From positions 98,784-162,783 of the forward strand of contig NZ_CYPU01000024.1 of assembly GCF_001458195.1 (NCBI RefSeq): a stretch of DNA of 64,000 bases, read 5' to 3'. The translations under genes and the position numbers were made by a program. The first letter of the stretch is position 1. The number at the start of each line of letters is the position of its first letter. This DNA is from Ruegeria atlantica (GTDB lineage: Bacteria > Pseudomonadota > Alphaproteobacteria > Rhodobacterales > Rhodobacteraceae). The notes below the pieces were generated by a model. It did no database searches. It was not told the origin of the DNA and worked only from the letters and a program-made list of their open reading frames with translations. Positions 8,922-18,920 of this stretch are shown here, piece after piece.

Positions 8922-10441
8922 TGTGCAGGCACTGACGCCTGCGTTCCAGGTTTAGGTACTTTGCAAAAGAACAGCAGCGGAATGGTCGCCAAGGCGAAAA
9001 GCCCCAGATTGTTGAAGACGGTCAGATATGAAATCAGTTCAGCCTGCTGAGCAATTTCCTGTCCCAGAATAGCTGCCCCCTGCGCACTGTCTGGCGTCAG
9101 GTTCAGTGGCGCAAGATAGGCTTGGGCGGCGGGGTTATAGGGCGTCACGTTTTGGCTGAGAACTGCCGTGTTTGTTTGAAGGCCCCGAACGACCCAAGTT
9201 CCGACCAAGGAAATTCCGACTGATGATCCAAGCTGACGGGTCACATTGAACAGGCCGGATGCCTCGTCCTGCCGCGATTTGGAGATGCTTTCGAAGGCCA
9301 ATATCGACATTGGTACAAACACGAGGCCCATCCCCAGACCGCTTACCGCCCCTGGCCAGGCAAGCTCCCAAAATCCAGCATCCATGTTGAGCGCCCCCAT
9401 CATGAAATTGCTAACAGCCGTCAAAAACATACCCAGCCCGGCCAGAACACGCGGATCGAAACGCGTAACCAGAACAGCGCCGGTCAGGACCATCGACAGC
9501 CCGGCGGCGACCCCTCGCGGGATAAAAAGATGGCCCGATGTGATGACTGGATAGTCCAGCAAGTTCTGAACGAAAGTCGGCAGGATCGCGATACCTCCGA
9601 ACAGGGAAATGGCAAATCCGGCGATAACCAGATTGCATAGCGCAAAATTGCGATCCGCGAAAAACCGCAAATCGACAACCGGCCTTTCCGTGGTCAGCAC
9701 ATGGATGATAAACCCAACCGCGCCCAAAACCGACGCAATGAGGGCAACCTGAATGACCCGTGATGACAACCAGTCCTTGGTCTCTCCCTGATCCAGAACA
9801 AATTGCAGGCAACCTATGCCAATGGCCAGAAGGGCAAGACCTTTCCAATCGATGCGAACCTCTTCGGTTTCGTCATCCGGCAACTCTCCGGCCAACAAAA
9901 GCAACGCCATCGCGGCTACCGGCAGGTTCACGAAAAATACCATCCGCCAAGAGAAATACTCGGTCAGGATCGCCCCAACTGTGGGCCCCAACACCGGGGC
10001 GACGACGACTCCCAAACCGAAGACCGCCATCGCCTGCCCACGTTTTTCACGGGGATAGGCGTCGAATAGAATGGATTGGGACAACGGGATCAGAAACGCC
10101 CCGAACATGCCTTGGGCCAGGCGAAAGGCTACAATGGTTTCAAGGCTCCAGGACAGACCACACATGACCGACATCGTCGCGAACCCGGTCACAGCGGTCA
10201 GGATCAGACGTCGACGGCCGACACGGCGGGCGACAAAACCCGTCAGTGGCATGACCACAACGGCCGACACAATATAACTAGTCAGTATCCACGTGGCCTG
10301 ATCGGTTGTTGCGCCGAACGCCGCCTGAATATGGGGCAGCGCGACATTGACGATTGTACTGTCGAGCACCTCAAGAATAGCGCTGAGGACAACAGCAACC
10401 ACAATCACCGGATTGATGTGGCCTGCTGCCGGGGATGTCAT
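8918..10441 (-). CDS. emrB: DHA2-family MFS drug transporter, EmrB/QacA type
   Basis: 507 aa, predicted 14-TM proton antiporter of the DHA2 family. Motifs seen are LDSTIVNVALPHI near the N-terminus (motif D1 typical of 14-TM exporters) and the cytoplasmic loop G-ARRVGRRR (motif A). It forms a tripartite pump with the membrane-fusion protein encoded immediately upstream; its ATG overlaps the emrA stop (ATGA). Substrates cannot be read from sequence. It is probably the last gene of a transcript beginning at cyoA. Confidence 0.9.
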   Translation of the reverse strand: MTSPAAGHINPVIVVAVVLSAILEVLDSTIVNVALPHIQAAFGATTDQATWILTSYIVSAVVVMPLTGFVARRVGRRRLILTAVTGFATMSVMCGLSWSLETIVAFRLAQGMFGAFLIPLSQSILFDAYPREKRGQAMAVFGLGVVVAPVLGPTVGAILTEYFSWRMVFFVNLPVAAMALLLLAGELPDDETEEVRIDWKGLALLAIGIGCLQFVLDQGETKDWLSSRVIQVALIASVLGAVGFIIHVLTTERPVVDLRFFADRNFALCNLVIAGFAISLFGGIAILPTFVQNLLDYPVITSGHLFIPRGVAAGLSMVLTGAVLVTRFDPRVLAGLGMFLTAVSNFMMGALNMDAGFWELAWPGAVSGLGMGLVFVPMSILAFESISKSRQDEASGLFNVTRQLGSSVGISLVGTWVVRGLQTNTAVLSQNVTPYNPAAQAYLAPLNLTPDSAQGAAILGQEIAQQAELISYLTVFNNLGLFALATIPLLFFCKVPKPGTQASVPAH

Positions 10442-11418
10442 TTTTGGGCCTGCGGTGTGGTATCCACGGTCACCTTGCTACTGCCACCCACCCGCAATGG
10501 GGCATCCGTAGGATCAAGTTCAACCCGCACCGGAAAGCGCCGCGTGACCTTGACCCAATTCCCGCTGGCATTCTCGGATGGCAGAAGCGAGAATGTATCC
10601 CCCGACCCCCGCCCGATTGACGCAACTTTGCCCGTCAGGGTGACGCCCGGCATCATGTCGATCTTTACCGTGACCTGCTGACCCGGACGAATGCGCGGCA
10701 GTGATGTCTCTTTGAAATTGGCGTCCACCCACCAATCAGAGGACTCAACGATCGAAAACTGCGGCGCGTTAGCTGATACCGACGATCCAGGCCTGAGCGT
10801 CAGGTTGGCGATCCACCCATCTGCCGATGCGAAAATCTTGGTCCAATTCTGATTGGCCTGTGCAATTTCCACTTGGGCTTGCGATGACAGAATATCATCC
10901 TGTTTTGCCGCTAGACCGCTTTGCAAGGCCAATAGAGCGGATTGGCTTGTGGTAAGCTGCGCCGCGGCGCGCGCAAATTCCGAACTGGTCTGATCCAGTG
11001 ACGCCTGCGCCAGATCACCATCTGAAAACAGCGCCTTAGCACGTTCCAGATTGCTCTGAGCCGTATTGTAGGCCGACTGCGTGCTGTCGACCACCGCTTG
11101 TGCAGCCGCGATCTGCGTACCGTAAGACTGCGCCTGCTGCACCGCGCTGTCGAGGTTGGCCTTGGCCTGATCGACCGAAGCTTTGAATTGCGTATCGTCG
11201 ATTGTGAACAGCAAGTCCCCGGTTTTGACCGGCTGGTTCTCAATCACAAGCACTTCGGCAACCTGACCGGTGACCTGTGGCGCCACGTAGATGATGTTCG
11301 CCCCCACATAGGCGTCATCGGTCGAAGGGTATTGTTCCTGATGGCGCCAGTACAACAGCAGCCCGACGGCAATTGCGCCCAAGATGACCACCGCGCCAAC
11401 GACCTTAAGAGATTTCAT
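10438..11418 (-). CDS. emrA: EmrA/HlyD-family membrane fusion protein
   Basis: 326 aa. One N-terminal TM helix (VVGAVVILGAIAVGLLLYW) is followed by the conserved PSTDDAYVGANIIYVAPQVTG lipoyl-domain start, a Gln/Ala-rich coiled-coil hairpin (about residues 80-190) and a beta-barrel region with WVKVTRRFPVRVEL. It is the periplasmic adaptor for the EmrB pump. It lies 33 nt downstream of cyoD on the same strand with no obvious terminator between, so quinol oxidase and efflux pump may be one operon. Confidence 0.9.
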   Translation of the reverse strand: MKSLKVVGAVVILGAIAVGLLLYWRHQEQYPSTDDAYVGANIIYVAPQVTGQVAEVLVIENQPVKTGDLLFTIDDTQFKASVDQAKANLDSAVQQAQSYGTQIAAAQAVVDSTQSAYNTAQSNLERAKALFSDGDLAQASLDQTSSEFARAAAQLTTSQSALLALQSGLAAKQDDILSSQAQVEIAQANQNWTKIFASADGWIANLTLRPGSSVSANAPQFSIVESSDWWVDANFKETSLPRIRPGQQVTVKIDMMPGVTLTGKVASIGRGSGDTFSLLPSENASGNWVKVTRRFPVRVELDPTDAPLRVGGSSKVTVDTTPQAQK

Positions 11419-11451
11419 GAACCAGCCCCCTTCATTTGGCTTGGCCGAACG

Positions 11452-11778
11452 TCACATTGGAAACGTGTGCATCCGAACCGCCAGATTACCCATGATCCAA
11501 ACAGTTCCAAGAATGATGATCAGCAGCACCATCGTGGAAAACAGGATAAGGTCCAGATCTTCGCGGCTGCTGCGACGTCGGTCGATGTGCAGGAAATAAA
11601 CCAGCTGTACGATCAGCTGAGCCAATCCGAGCAGGCTGATTGCAAGGTAAACGCCCTTTGTCTCAATGCCGAAACGGTAAGCGATTCCAAATACTGCAAA
11701 GGTCAACAATAACGACCCACCATAACCGATTACATAGCGACGACGCTCGCGGCGATGCATTTCGCTGCGCTTATCCAT
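11452..11778 (-). CDS. cyoD: Cytochrome o ubiquinol oxidase subunit IV
   Basis: 108 aa with three predicted TM helices (YGGSLLLTFAVFGIAYRF, YLAISLLGLAQLIVQLVYFLHI, LILFSTMVLLIIILGTVWIMG), the size and layout of CyoD, including the QLVYFLHI stretch. It is an assembly/stabilising subunit of the bo3-type quinol oxidase. Its ATG lies inside the end of cyoC (8-nt overlap). Confidence 0.93.
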   Translation of the reverse strand: MDKRSEMHRRERRRYVIGYGGSLLLTFAVFGIAYRFGIETKGVYLAISLLGLAQLIVQLVYFLHIDRRRSSREDLDLILFSTMVLLIIILGTVWIMGNLAVRMHTFPM

Positions 11779-12403
11779 AGGTCAGCCCTCCGAAATAAAC
11801 GATAGTGATGATGCCAATCCAGATCAGGTCCAGAAAGTGCCAGAACAGCGCCAGCCGTACCACGCGAGACATCAGCAAATCGGTAAGGCCAAAAATTCGT
11901 AGCTGAATACCCAGCACGATCAACCAAATGCACCCGGCCGTGACGTGCAGACCGTGCAAAGGCACCAACCCATAGAATGCTGACAAAAACCCACTGCGCT
12001 GTGGGATACCCCCCTTTTCGGCCATCGACATGAAGTCGCGCACTTCCAGAACCAGAAAACTGAGACCAAGAACCAGTGTCACGAAGAACCAGAATACGAT
12101 CCGCCACCGCGGAAGGTTGTATTTGAGCGCAAGCATCGCCAGACCCACAGTAAGACTGCTAGTCAAAAGGATCAGCGTCTGGGCAAAGATGCTTTTCAGG
12201 TCGAACAATTCGTGCGGCCCCGGTCCGCCTGCCTGCGCATCAATCATCGTTATGTAGATCGCGAACATCAGCCCGAAATAGACCAGATCGCTCATCAAAA
12301 AGACCCAGAACCCGAAGGTGACGACTTCGCTTGCCTTGTCGGCACTTGCGTGCCGCCGTCCAAGGTTCAGGCCGGGATAGCTGTGGGTGGGCGCGCGTTT
12401 CAT
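11771..12403 (-). CDS. cyoC: Cytochrome o ubiquinol oxidase subunit III
   Basis: 210 aa with five hydrophobic segments. Family features are FGFWVFLMSDLVYFGLMFAIY at the N-terminus and PLHGLHVTAGCIWL, matching subunit III of heme-copper oxidases and the short five-helix CyoC form. The start overlaps the cyoB stop and the end overlaps cyoD, so translation is coupled through the operon. Confidence 0.94.
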   Translation of the reverse strand: MKRAPTHSYPGLNLGRRHASADKASEVVTFGFWVFLMSDLVYFGLMFAIYITMIDAQAGGPGPHELFDLKSIFAQTLILLTSSLTVGLAMLALKYNLPRWRIVFWFFVTLVLGLSFLVLEVRDFMSMAEKGGIPQRSGFLSAFYGLVPLHGLHVTAGCIWLIVLGIQLRIFGLTDLLMSRVVRLALFWHFLDLIWIGIITIVYFGGLTYG

Positions 12404-14490
12404 GTCACGGCCTCCAGATCAGGGCGGGCCAATCCGCGATTTTCCGGGGCAGTTTCGTGGTCACGGTCAACGGGCGTAGAATTGTGAACCAGATCCAACC
12501 AGGCTTCGTGCTGCTTACGCACGTCGTCTGCCGGAATGACCCGCTCTGTTTCGGCCTTGAACGTCCATGCGATAAAGGCCGCGAGCATAAAGATTGTCAT
12601 CAGCGCCGCCAGCCACCAGATCCACCAGACCAGCGCAAACATCCAAACCCCGCTGAGTACGCAGAGACTGAACCCAATTCCAGTGTTCAGCGAAAGCGAG
12701 ATATCCTCATAGGCATCAGGCGACGGGTACGCGTTGCCGCGCTCTTTCGCGGCAGCAAAATCGTCACGATCGGTCACATGGGGGACGATGGCAAAATTGT
12801 AGGAAGGCGGCGGGGCCGGGATCGACCATTCCAACGTATGCGCATCCCACGGATCACCGACCGGAACGCGTGCCTTTTCCCGATCACGGATACTAACCCA
12901 CAGTTGCACGATCACCGACAGCAAAGCCGCCAATATGATCAGCGCGCCGACGACGGCGACGATCATGTACGGGTGGAAGCTGGGGTCCTCCCAACTGAAT
13001 GACCTGCGTGGCATTCCCATCAGGCCGACGAAATACAGCGGCAGGAATGTCAGCATGAACCCGACGGTCCACAACGCAACCGAGACGCGGCCCCAGAATT
13101 CGTTCAGGCGGAACCCGAAAGCTTTGGGGAACCAATAGTTGTATCCGGCAAGCAGTCCGAACAGCACACCCGGCAACAGGACATTGTGGAAGTGGGCGAC
13201 AAGAAATAGCGTGTTGTGGACCTGATAGTCCACTGTTGGGTTTGCGAGGATCACACCGGAAAGCCCGCCGATGACAAACAACATCAAGAAAGATAACCCG
13301 TAGAGCATCGGCACCGAAAACCGGATGCGCCCGCGGAACAGGGTAGCCATCCAGTCATAGACCTTCACGCCGGTCGGGATAGCGATCAGCATTGTCGCGA
13401 TGCCAAAAACGGCATTGATCAGCGCGCTTTGACCCATGGTGAAGAAGTGGTGCAGCCAGACAGTGAATGACAACACCGCAATCGACATGGTGGCGATAAC
13501 CAGCGAGTTGTAGCCATACAGGCGCTTGGCCGAGAATGTTGCGAAGACCTCAGAGTAGATACCGTAGGCCGGCAGAACCAGCAAATAGACTTCGGGATGA
13601 CCAAACAGCCAGAACATATTGGCATAGTTCATCATGTTGCCGCCAAGGTCGTTGGTGAAAAAATGAAAGTCCAGATACCGGTCCGCTGCCAGCATCAGTG
13701 CGGCAACGCCCAGAGGCGGCATGGCAAAGACAATCAGGATCGAGCTACAGATGATTGTCCAGCAATACATCGGTAGCCGCATGAATTTCATGCCAGGTGC
13801 GCGCAACTTATAGATCGTGACAGCAAAATTGATGCCCGTCAGTGTGGTTCCGACACCAGAGACCACGATCGCCCAGATCCAGTAGTCAGGGCCAACACCG
13901 GGATTGAACGCCGCACCGGTATATGGCGGATATGCTGTCCAGCCGCCGGTCGAAAACTCGCCCACCACAAGCGATACCATCAGCATCATCCCGGCTGAGA
14001 CGGTCAGACCAAGGCTGATCTGGTTCATCACAGGAAAGGCCACATCGCGCGCACCGATCATCAGCGGTATCAAGAAATTCGCTAACCCAAACACAAACGG
14101 AACGGCGACAAAGAAGATCATGATCGTGCCATGGGTACTAAATAGCTCGGCGAAATGCTCGGCCTCAAGAAATCCATCGCCCGGGCCGGCCGCCTGCTGC
14201 GCCCGCATTACCACGCCTTCCAAAACGCCACGCGCAAGCATGACGATTGCAAAGACGATGTACATGATGCCGATCTTCTTGTGATCCGCACTGGTTAGCC
14301 AATCGCGCCACAATGGTCCCCAAAGGCGAAACCACGTTAATGATCCAACGACGACGATGACACCGACAATCACTATCGCAGCGGCAGTGTTGGCGACAAT
14401 CTCGTTCGTGTTGGGATTCTGAATAAGCCCTGTAATCGGAAACGCGTCCCAATTCAGGCGGCCGAAGAAGCCAGAACCATTGGTGGTCAT
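12400..14490 (-). CDS. cyoB: Cytochrome o ubiquinol oxidase subunit I
   Basis: 696-aa catalytic subunit carrying heme b, heme o3 and CuB. Diagnostic motifs are the H-x3-Y crosslink pair in FGHPEVYLLVLPAYG, the HH pair in WLHHFFTMG (CuB ligands), and FLVAHFHNVL (heme ligands). The 15-helix length and the N- and C-terminal extensions distinguish it from cytochrome c oxidase CoxA. It reduces O2 to water with ubiquinol while pumping protons across the inner membrane. It overlaps both neighbours by 4 nt. Confidence 0.96.
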   Translation of the reverse strand: MTTNGSGFFGRLNWDAFPITGLIQNPNTNEIVANTAAAIVIVGVIVVVGSLTWFRLWGPLWRDWLTSADHKKIGIMYIVFAIVMLARGVLEGVVMRAQQAAGPGDGFLEAEHFAELFSTHGTIMIFFVAVPFVFGLANFLIPLMIGARDVAFPVMNQISLGLTVSAGMMLMVSLVVGEFSTGGWTAYPPYTGAAFNPGVGPDYWIWAIVVSGVGTTLTGINFAVTIYKLRAPGMKFMRLPMYCWTIICSSILIVFAMPPLGVAALMLAADRYLDFHFFTNDLGGNMMNYANMFWLFGHPEVYLLVLPAYGIYSEVFATFSAKRLYGYNSLVIATMSIAVLSFTVWLHHFFTMGQSALINAVFGIATMLIAIPTGVKVYDWMATLFRGRIRFSVPMLYGLSFLMLFVIGGLSGVILANPTVDYQVHNTLFLVAHFHNVLLPGVLFGLLAGYNYWFPKAFGFRLNEFWGRVSVALWTVGFMLTFLPLYFVGLMGMPRRSFSWEDPSFHPYMIVAVVGALIILAALLSVIVQLWVSIRDREKARVPVGDPWDAHTLEWSIPAPPPSYNFAIVPHVTDRDDFAAAKERGNAYPSPDAYEDISLSLNTGIGFSLCVLSGVWMFALVWWIWWLAALMTIFMLAAFIAWTFKAETERVIPADDVRKQHEAWLDLVHNSTPVDRDHETAPENRGLARPDLEAVT

Positions 14491-15449
14491 TGCTGCGCCT
14501 CCTGCCCGAATTCTACCGTCCCTGGCTGCTGGTCGGCGGTCAGAGCATTGTTGCCGTGATACCGATGCACAATTGAATGAAACAGGTTGCTGTCCTCCAG
14601 CGTGAAATACAACGCGTTATCTGGCATTTGCGCGGTTCCCAACGCGGCTTGCACCTCGTCCCGGTCCGTCCGCATGGCCAAAATGCGATAGGTCTCATCA
14701 TTCAGCGCAACGCCGTTACTGCGCACCTCGTCGACCCATTCGTTGAATTCCTCAGCGGACATGGCAACGGTTTGGAACTTCTGTTTGGTGAACCCGCGCC
14801 CGTTATACTGGGTGTTCTCGCCCTGCATTGTTGCAGCCACATCCGAAACAACATGCAATTCCGTAGTCATACCGGGCATTGCATAAATCTGGCCTGCCAA
14901 AGCAGGGATCATGAAGGACTGCATCACAGTATCGGTCGTCAGTGTCATTGCGACCTGCTGTTTGACGGGGATGCCAAGCTCTCCGACGCTGGCGATGCCA
15001 AGATCGGGGTAGATGAACAGCCATTTCCAATCCAATCCGACGACCTGAACGTTCAGCGCAGGCATTTCGCCAAAGCGATCCGAATATGGGTCCAATCTGT
15101 GGGTCGCCTTCCACAGATAGAAAGACAGCAGCACGACAATCAGGACCGGCACGCCCCACATAACGAACTCCAACGGACCGGAGAAATCCCACTTGGGTCG
15201 GTATATGGCTCCGCTTTCTTTGCGCCGCCGATACCGAAAGGCAATCAGCGGCACCAAAACAAGAACCGGAACAACCGCCAACAAGATCAGGACAGTTGCG
15301 CGTAAAAGGTGCACTTTTTGGACAGCGGCAATCGGGCCCTGTGGGTCCATGAAACTGTCACTTGCACCGGCAGCTTGCGCCGTAGCAGAGAGAGCCGTGG
15401 CGACAATCACAACTTGCATCGCCTTTGGTGACATTCGGAATAGGGCCAC
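14487..15449 (-). CDS. cyoA: Cytochrome o ubiquinol oxidase subunit II
   Basis: About 320 aa. I chose the GTG at 15449 because AGGAGG lies 9 nt upstream; a TTG at 15485 and an ATG at 15434 are alternatives with poorer sites. A signal peptide (cleavage near ATAQAAGA, without a lipobox Cys) is followed by two TM helices and a cupredoxin domain (LNVQVVGLDWKWLFIYPDLG, FMIPALAGQIYAMPGMTTEL). The CuA ligands of cytochrome c oxidases are absent, as expected for a quinol oxidase. First gene of the cyoABCD(-emrAB) operon, divergent from the MltB-like gene across about 190 nt. Confidence 0.93.
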   Translation of the reverse strand: MALFRMSPKAMQVVIVATALSATAQAAGASDSFMDPQGPIAAVQKVHLLRATVLILLAVVPVLVLVPLIAFRYRRRKESGAIYRPKWDFSGPLEFVMWGVPVLIVVLLSFYLWKATHRLDPYSDRFGEMPALNVQVVGLDWKWLFIYPDLGIASVGELGIPVKQQVAMTLTTDTVMQSFMIPALAGQIYAMPGMTTELHVVSDVAATMQGENTQYNGRGFTKQKFQTVAMSAEEFNEWVDEVRSNGVALNDETYRILAMRTDRDEVQAALGTAQMPDNALYFTLEDSNLFHSIVHRYHGNNALTADQQPGTVEFGQEAQQ

Positions 15450-15636
15450 GCCTGATTGTCCTCCTAAAGCAATCTCTCGCGCCAACTATCGGCAGACAAA
15501 TGAAATTTCTCAAGGCTTTTTCCCAAATAGGTCGGTGCTCTGCCACCGACCCTGATCAACGGTGGGAATAGGCGCAGACAAAACCACGGGAAAACCGCTG
15601 TTGACTTGCGGCTTTGACCAAGCCAGACCTTAAGCG

Positions 15637-16872
15637 ATGCGATGGATCATGTTCGTCCTGGGTCTTTGGTGCCTCTCCACAAGTGCAACCGCGCAAGATC
15701 GTGCTGCGGTTGAAAGACAATTCCAGTCTTGGCTGCAAGACACCATCTGGCCAAAGGCCAGAGCCAAGGGTGTTTCCAGACGCACGATGCAACAGGCCTT
15801 TGACGGTGTGACGCTGAACTGGAAATTGCCGGATCTGGTGCCTCCGGGGCAACCGATCAAAACCCCGAAACGGCAAAAACAGGCCGAATTTGGCTCTCCG
15901 GGTCGATACTTCAACGCGGGTTCCGTTCAGGGCGCGACATCCGTCGGGCGGCAGATGGCCCGGCGACACGCCGCAACCTTGGCGCGCGTCGAGACCGAAA
16001 CAGGCGTGCCCGCCCGCATCATTCTGGCCATCTGGGGTCGTGAGAGCGGCTATGGGCAAGTTCCCATTCGACACAACACCTTCGAGGTGCTGGGCACCAA
16101 AGGGTTCATGAGTACCCGCGCTGACTATTTTACCAAAGAGCTGATCGCGGCGCTGCAAATCGCCGAAGCGGGCGATGCACCGCCGGGCACAATGAAAAGC
16201 AGCTGGGCGGGCGCTTTGGGCCAACCGCAATTCATGCCCTCCAATTTCCTGACCTATGCGGCCGACGGGAACGCGGACGGGAAAGCTGACATTTGGACCT
16301 CAGCCGAAGATACAATTGCCTCTATCGGGAACTATCTGGCGCAGCATAGCTGGAGGGCCGGGCGCGATTGGGGGTTCGAAGTCGTTGTTCCTGAAACCAT
16401 ATCCTGCGCGCTGGAAGGCCCTGACCAAGGCAGACCCATTAGGGACTGGGCCGCAATGGGAATTGCGCGCGTGTCAGGCAAGCCGTTTCCAAAACATGAA
16501 CTGGCCGGAGATGGGTATTTGATGATGCCCGCAGGGCGGAACGGACCTGCCTTTGTCGTCACGCCGAACTTCTATGTCCTCAAGGAATACAACAAAAGCG
16601 ATCTGTATGCCTTGTTCGTTGGACACGTCGGAGACCGCATTCAATATGGCGTTGGCAATTTTTCTGGTCGCTGGGGAAAGATCGACGCCATGTACCGATC
16701 CGATATCGCTGCCATGCAGCGCACACTGGAACAACAAGGACACGACGTGGGCGGAGCAGATGGCCTACCGGGTTTCAAAACCCGTCGCTCGATCGGACGC
16801 TGGCAAGAATCGATCGGCCAAGCTCCTACCTGCTTTCCTGATGCGGGAATTAAGGCCAGCCTGAAACAGTAG
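15637..16872 (+). CDS. Lytic murein transglycosylase, MltB family
   Basis: 411 aa. The signal peptide ends near STSATAQ. The SLT_2 domain (about 25-330) contains ILAIWGRESGYGQ with the catalytic Glu, and AGALGQPQFMPSNFLTYA. A C-terminal peptidoglycan-binding domain (about 345-405; MQRTLEQQGHDVGGADGLPGFKTRRSI) follows. It cleaves the MurNAc-GlcNAc bond with formation of 1,6-anhydro ends in the periplasm. There is no lipobox, so it is probably soluble. Single gene, divergent from cyoA. Confidence 0.92.
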   Translation: MRWIMFVLGLWCLSTSATAQDRAAVERQFQSWLQDTIWPKARAKGVSRRTMQQAFDGVTLNWKLPDLVPPGQPIKTPKRQKQAEFGSPGRYFNAGSVQGATSVGRQMARRHAATLARVETETGVPARIILAIWGRESGYGQVPIRHNTFEVLGTKGFMSTRADYFTKELIAALQIAEAGDAPPGTMKSSWAGALGQPQFMPSNFLTYAADGNADGKADIWTSAEDTIASIGNYLAQHSWRAGRDWGFEVVVPETISCALEGPDQGRPIRDWAAMGIARVSGKPFPKHELAGDGYLMMPAGRNGPAFVVTPNFYVLKEYNKSDLYALFVGHVGDRIQYGVGNFSGRWGKIDAMYRSDIAAMQRTLEQQGHDVGGADGLPGFKTRRSIGRWQESIGQAPTCFPDAGIKASLKQ

Positions 16873-17276
16873 CGATTCGCCCCGATCCAGATACACCTCA
16901 GCTGTTTGACCCAACGGAAACAACCAAACGAAAAATGATACCCTTCATGAAAATGTCACGAAGCCTCCGAGTTTCAACATAAAATTTCCACTGCACCCCC
17001 GTTTCCATTCACATTCCACCTCTGGTTGCCCAATTTTAAGGCAAAGGCTTTAACCTTTTTTGAAATAATGCCACGTTCGGCATCAGTGAAAGGCGACTTT
17101 TGCAAACACGTTCCCGACTGCAAACCGAAAGACTGCGACGCGGTGTTCATTGCGATCTGAAAAAGCAAAATTCGAACCAGTCCCGGTCTCTTTCTGGGTC
17201 GGACAAACATGGTGGCCCTCAGCCATCCTGAAGGGATGCGCGTGGGTTGCTGAATAAAAAACGGGAGTTGAAAAAC
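16873..17276 (+). other. Long leader/intergenic region before oppA
   Basis: 404 nt without a credible ORF. It is noticeably richer in A and T than its surroundings and lies between the transglycosylase stop and oppA. Such length suggests a regulated promoter or a 5' UTR target for small RNAs, as known for opp/dpp genes in other bacteria. I could not recognise a specific riboswitch or a clear promoter. The last bases supply the GGGAG ribosome site of oppA. Confidence 0.4.
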
Positions 17277-18905
17277 ATGAACAAGTATATTCGTACATCT
17301 CTTGCGGGGCTGTTGACCTCAACCATGATAACCGGTGCTGCATTTGCCGCCGGAACCCATCCGACTACCGGCGAAGCGTTGGCGGATGACCAAACCTTTA
17401 CTTATCGTATTCTGGACGAACACAGCTCGGTTGATCCTCAAGTTGTTGAGGATGTTTCCGGCGCCGAGATCGTGCGTGACCTGTTCGAAGGCCTGATGAA
17501 CCAGGACGAAGACGGCAATCTGGTCCCCGGTGTTGCCACCGGTTACACCACCAACGACTCCAAAGACGTTTACACCTTTACCCTGCGCGACAATGCGAAG
17601 TGGTCGAATGGTGATCCGGTAACCGCCAGCGATTTTGTTTTCGCCTGGAAACGTGCCGTCGATCCCGCCCTGTCCTCGCCCTATGCATGGTTCATGGAAC
17701 TGATGTCGATCGAGAACGCATCTGAAATCATCGCAGGTGACAAGTCTGTTGACGACTTGGGCGTCAAAGCCATCGACGACCACACGCTTGAAGTGACGCT
17801 CAGCGCACCGCTGCCGTACTTCCCGCAAATGACCACGCATTCGACCACTTTCCCTGCCCCGCAGAAAGTTATCGAAGAGTTTGGCGACGCCTGGACCAAG
17901 CCTGAAAACATCGTATCGAACGGTGCATACGTCCTGACCGAGCATCTGCCGCAGGAACGTTCGGTTCGTGAGCGGAACGAAAACTACTGGGATAACGACA
18001 ACACGATCATCGAAAAAGTCGTGGCACTGGTCATCAACGACGAAAACGTCGCGCTGACCCGTTACCTAGCAGGTGAGCTGGACCGCACAGAAGTTCCCGC
18101 AGGTCAGTTCCCACGCTTGCAAAAAGAGCACCCGGAAGAAGCAATCAGCTTCCCGCGCCTGTGTAACTATTATTACACGTTCAACCTGTCCGATGGTGGC
18201 CCCGAAGCCTTCAAGGACCCTAACGTCCGTCAGGCGCTGTCCCTGGCAGTTGATCGTAAGATCATCACCGAGAACATCATGGCAGGTGGGCAGCCGCAGG
18301 CTTATACCTTTGCCCCGGCAGCAACCGCTGGCTTTGACGTTCCAGACGTAGAAATGGCGTCCATGTCGCAGGCCGAGCGCGACGAACTGGCCAAGGAACT
18401 GCTAGCCGCAGCTGGTTATGGTCCCGACAACCCACTGAGCTTTGAGATGGTTTACAACACCTCGGAAGCGCACAAGAAAGTTGCCGTGGCCCTGAGCCAG
18501 ATGTGGAAGCAAAAGCTGGGCGTCAATGCCGAACTGGCCAACATGGAATGGAAGATCTTCCTGGAAGAGCGTGGCAACCAGAACTTCGATATGGCACGCG
18601 GCGCATGGTGTGGCGACTATAACGAAGCCTCGACCTTCCTCGATCTGCTACAGTCGGATTCCGGCTATAACGACGGCAAGTACAACAATGCCCGCGTTGA
18701 TGAACTGCTGTCCGAAGCCAAAACCTCTGACGATGCCGCTCCTCTCTACACCGAGGTCGAGCGTATCATCGCGCAAGAGACGCCCGTTATCCCGATCTAT
18801 CACTATGCTGGCGTCTACATGATGGACAGCGATGTTGGTAACTGGCCGGTCAAAAACGTAGAGCAGAACTGGTATTCCAAGAACCTCTACAAAACCGCCG
18901 AATAA
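17277..18905 (+). CDS. oppA: Oligopeptide ABC transporter, periplasmic binding protein
   Basis: 542 aa from the ATG at 17277, preceded by GGGAG. Signal peptide (LAGLLTSTMITGAAFA) followed by the SBP_bac_5 fold: LDEHSSVDPQVVEDVSGAEI, RDLFEGLMNQDEDGNLVPG, YTFTLRDNAKWSNGDPVTASDFV. It binds peptides in the periplasm and delivers them to OppBC. It heads oppA-B-C-DF and is separated from oppB by a strong hairpin. The family also contains murein-peptide and dipeptide binders, so the exact ligand is uncertain. Confidence 0.93.
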   Translation: MNKYIRTSLAGLLTSTMITGAAFAAGTHPTTGEALADDQTFTYRILDEHSSVDPQVVEDVSGAEIVRDLFEGLMNQDEDGNLVPGVATGYTTNDSKDVYTFTLRDNAKWSNGDPVTASDFVFAWKRAVDPALSSPYAWFMELMSIENASEIIAGDKSVDDLGVKAIDDHTLEVTLSAPLPYFPQMTTHSTTFPAPQKVIEEFGDAWTKPENIVSNGAYVLTEHLPQERSVRERNENYWDNDNTIIEKVVALVINDENVALTRYLAGELDRTEVPAGQFPRLQKEHPEEAISFPRLCNYYYTFNLSDGGPEAFKDPNVRQALSLAVDRKIITENIMAGGQPQAYTFAPAATAGFDVPDVEMASMSQAERDELAKELLAAAGYGPDNPLSFEMVYNTSEAHKKVAVALSQMWKQKLGVNAELANMEWKIFLEERGNQNFDMARGAWCGDYNEASTFLDLLQSDSGYNDGKYNNARVDELLSEAKTSDDAAPLYTEVERIIAQETPVIPIYHYAGVYMMDSDVGNWPVKNVEQNWYSKNLYKTAE

Positions 18906-18920
18906 TCTTCCTTAGACCAA

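Noticed and set aside
16873..17276. Possible riboswitch or sRNA in the oppA leader
   Set aside because: I could not identify a known RNA fold by eye; the region is reported only as a long leader.
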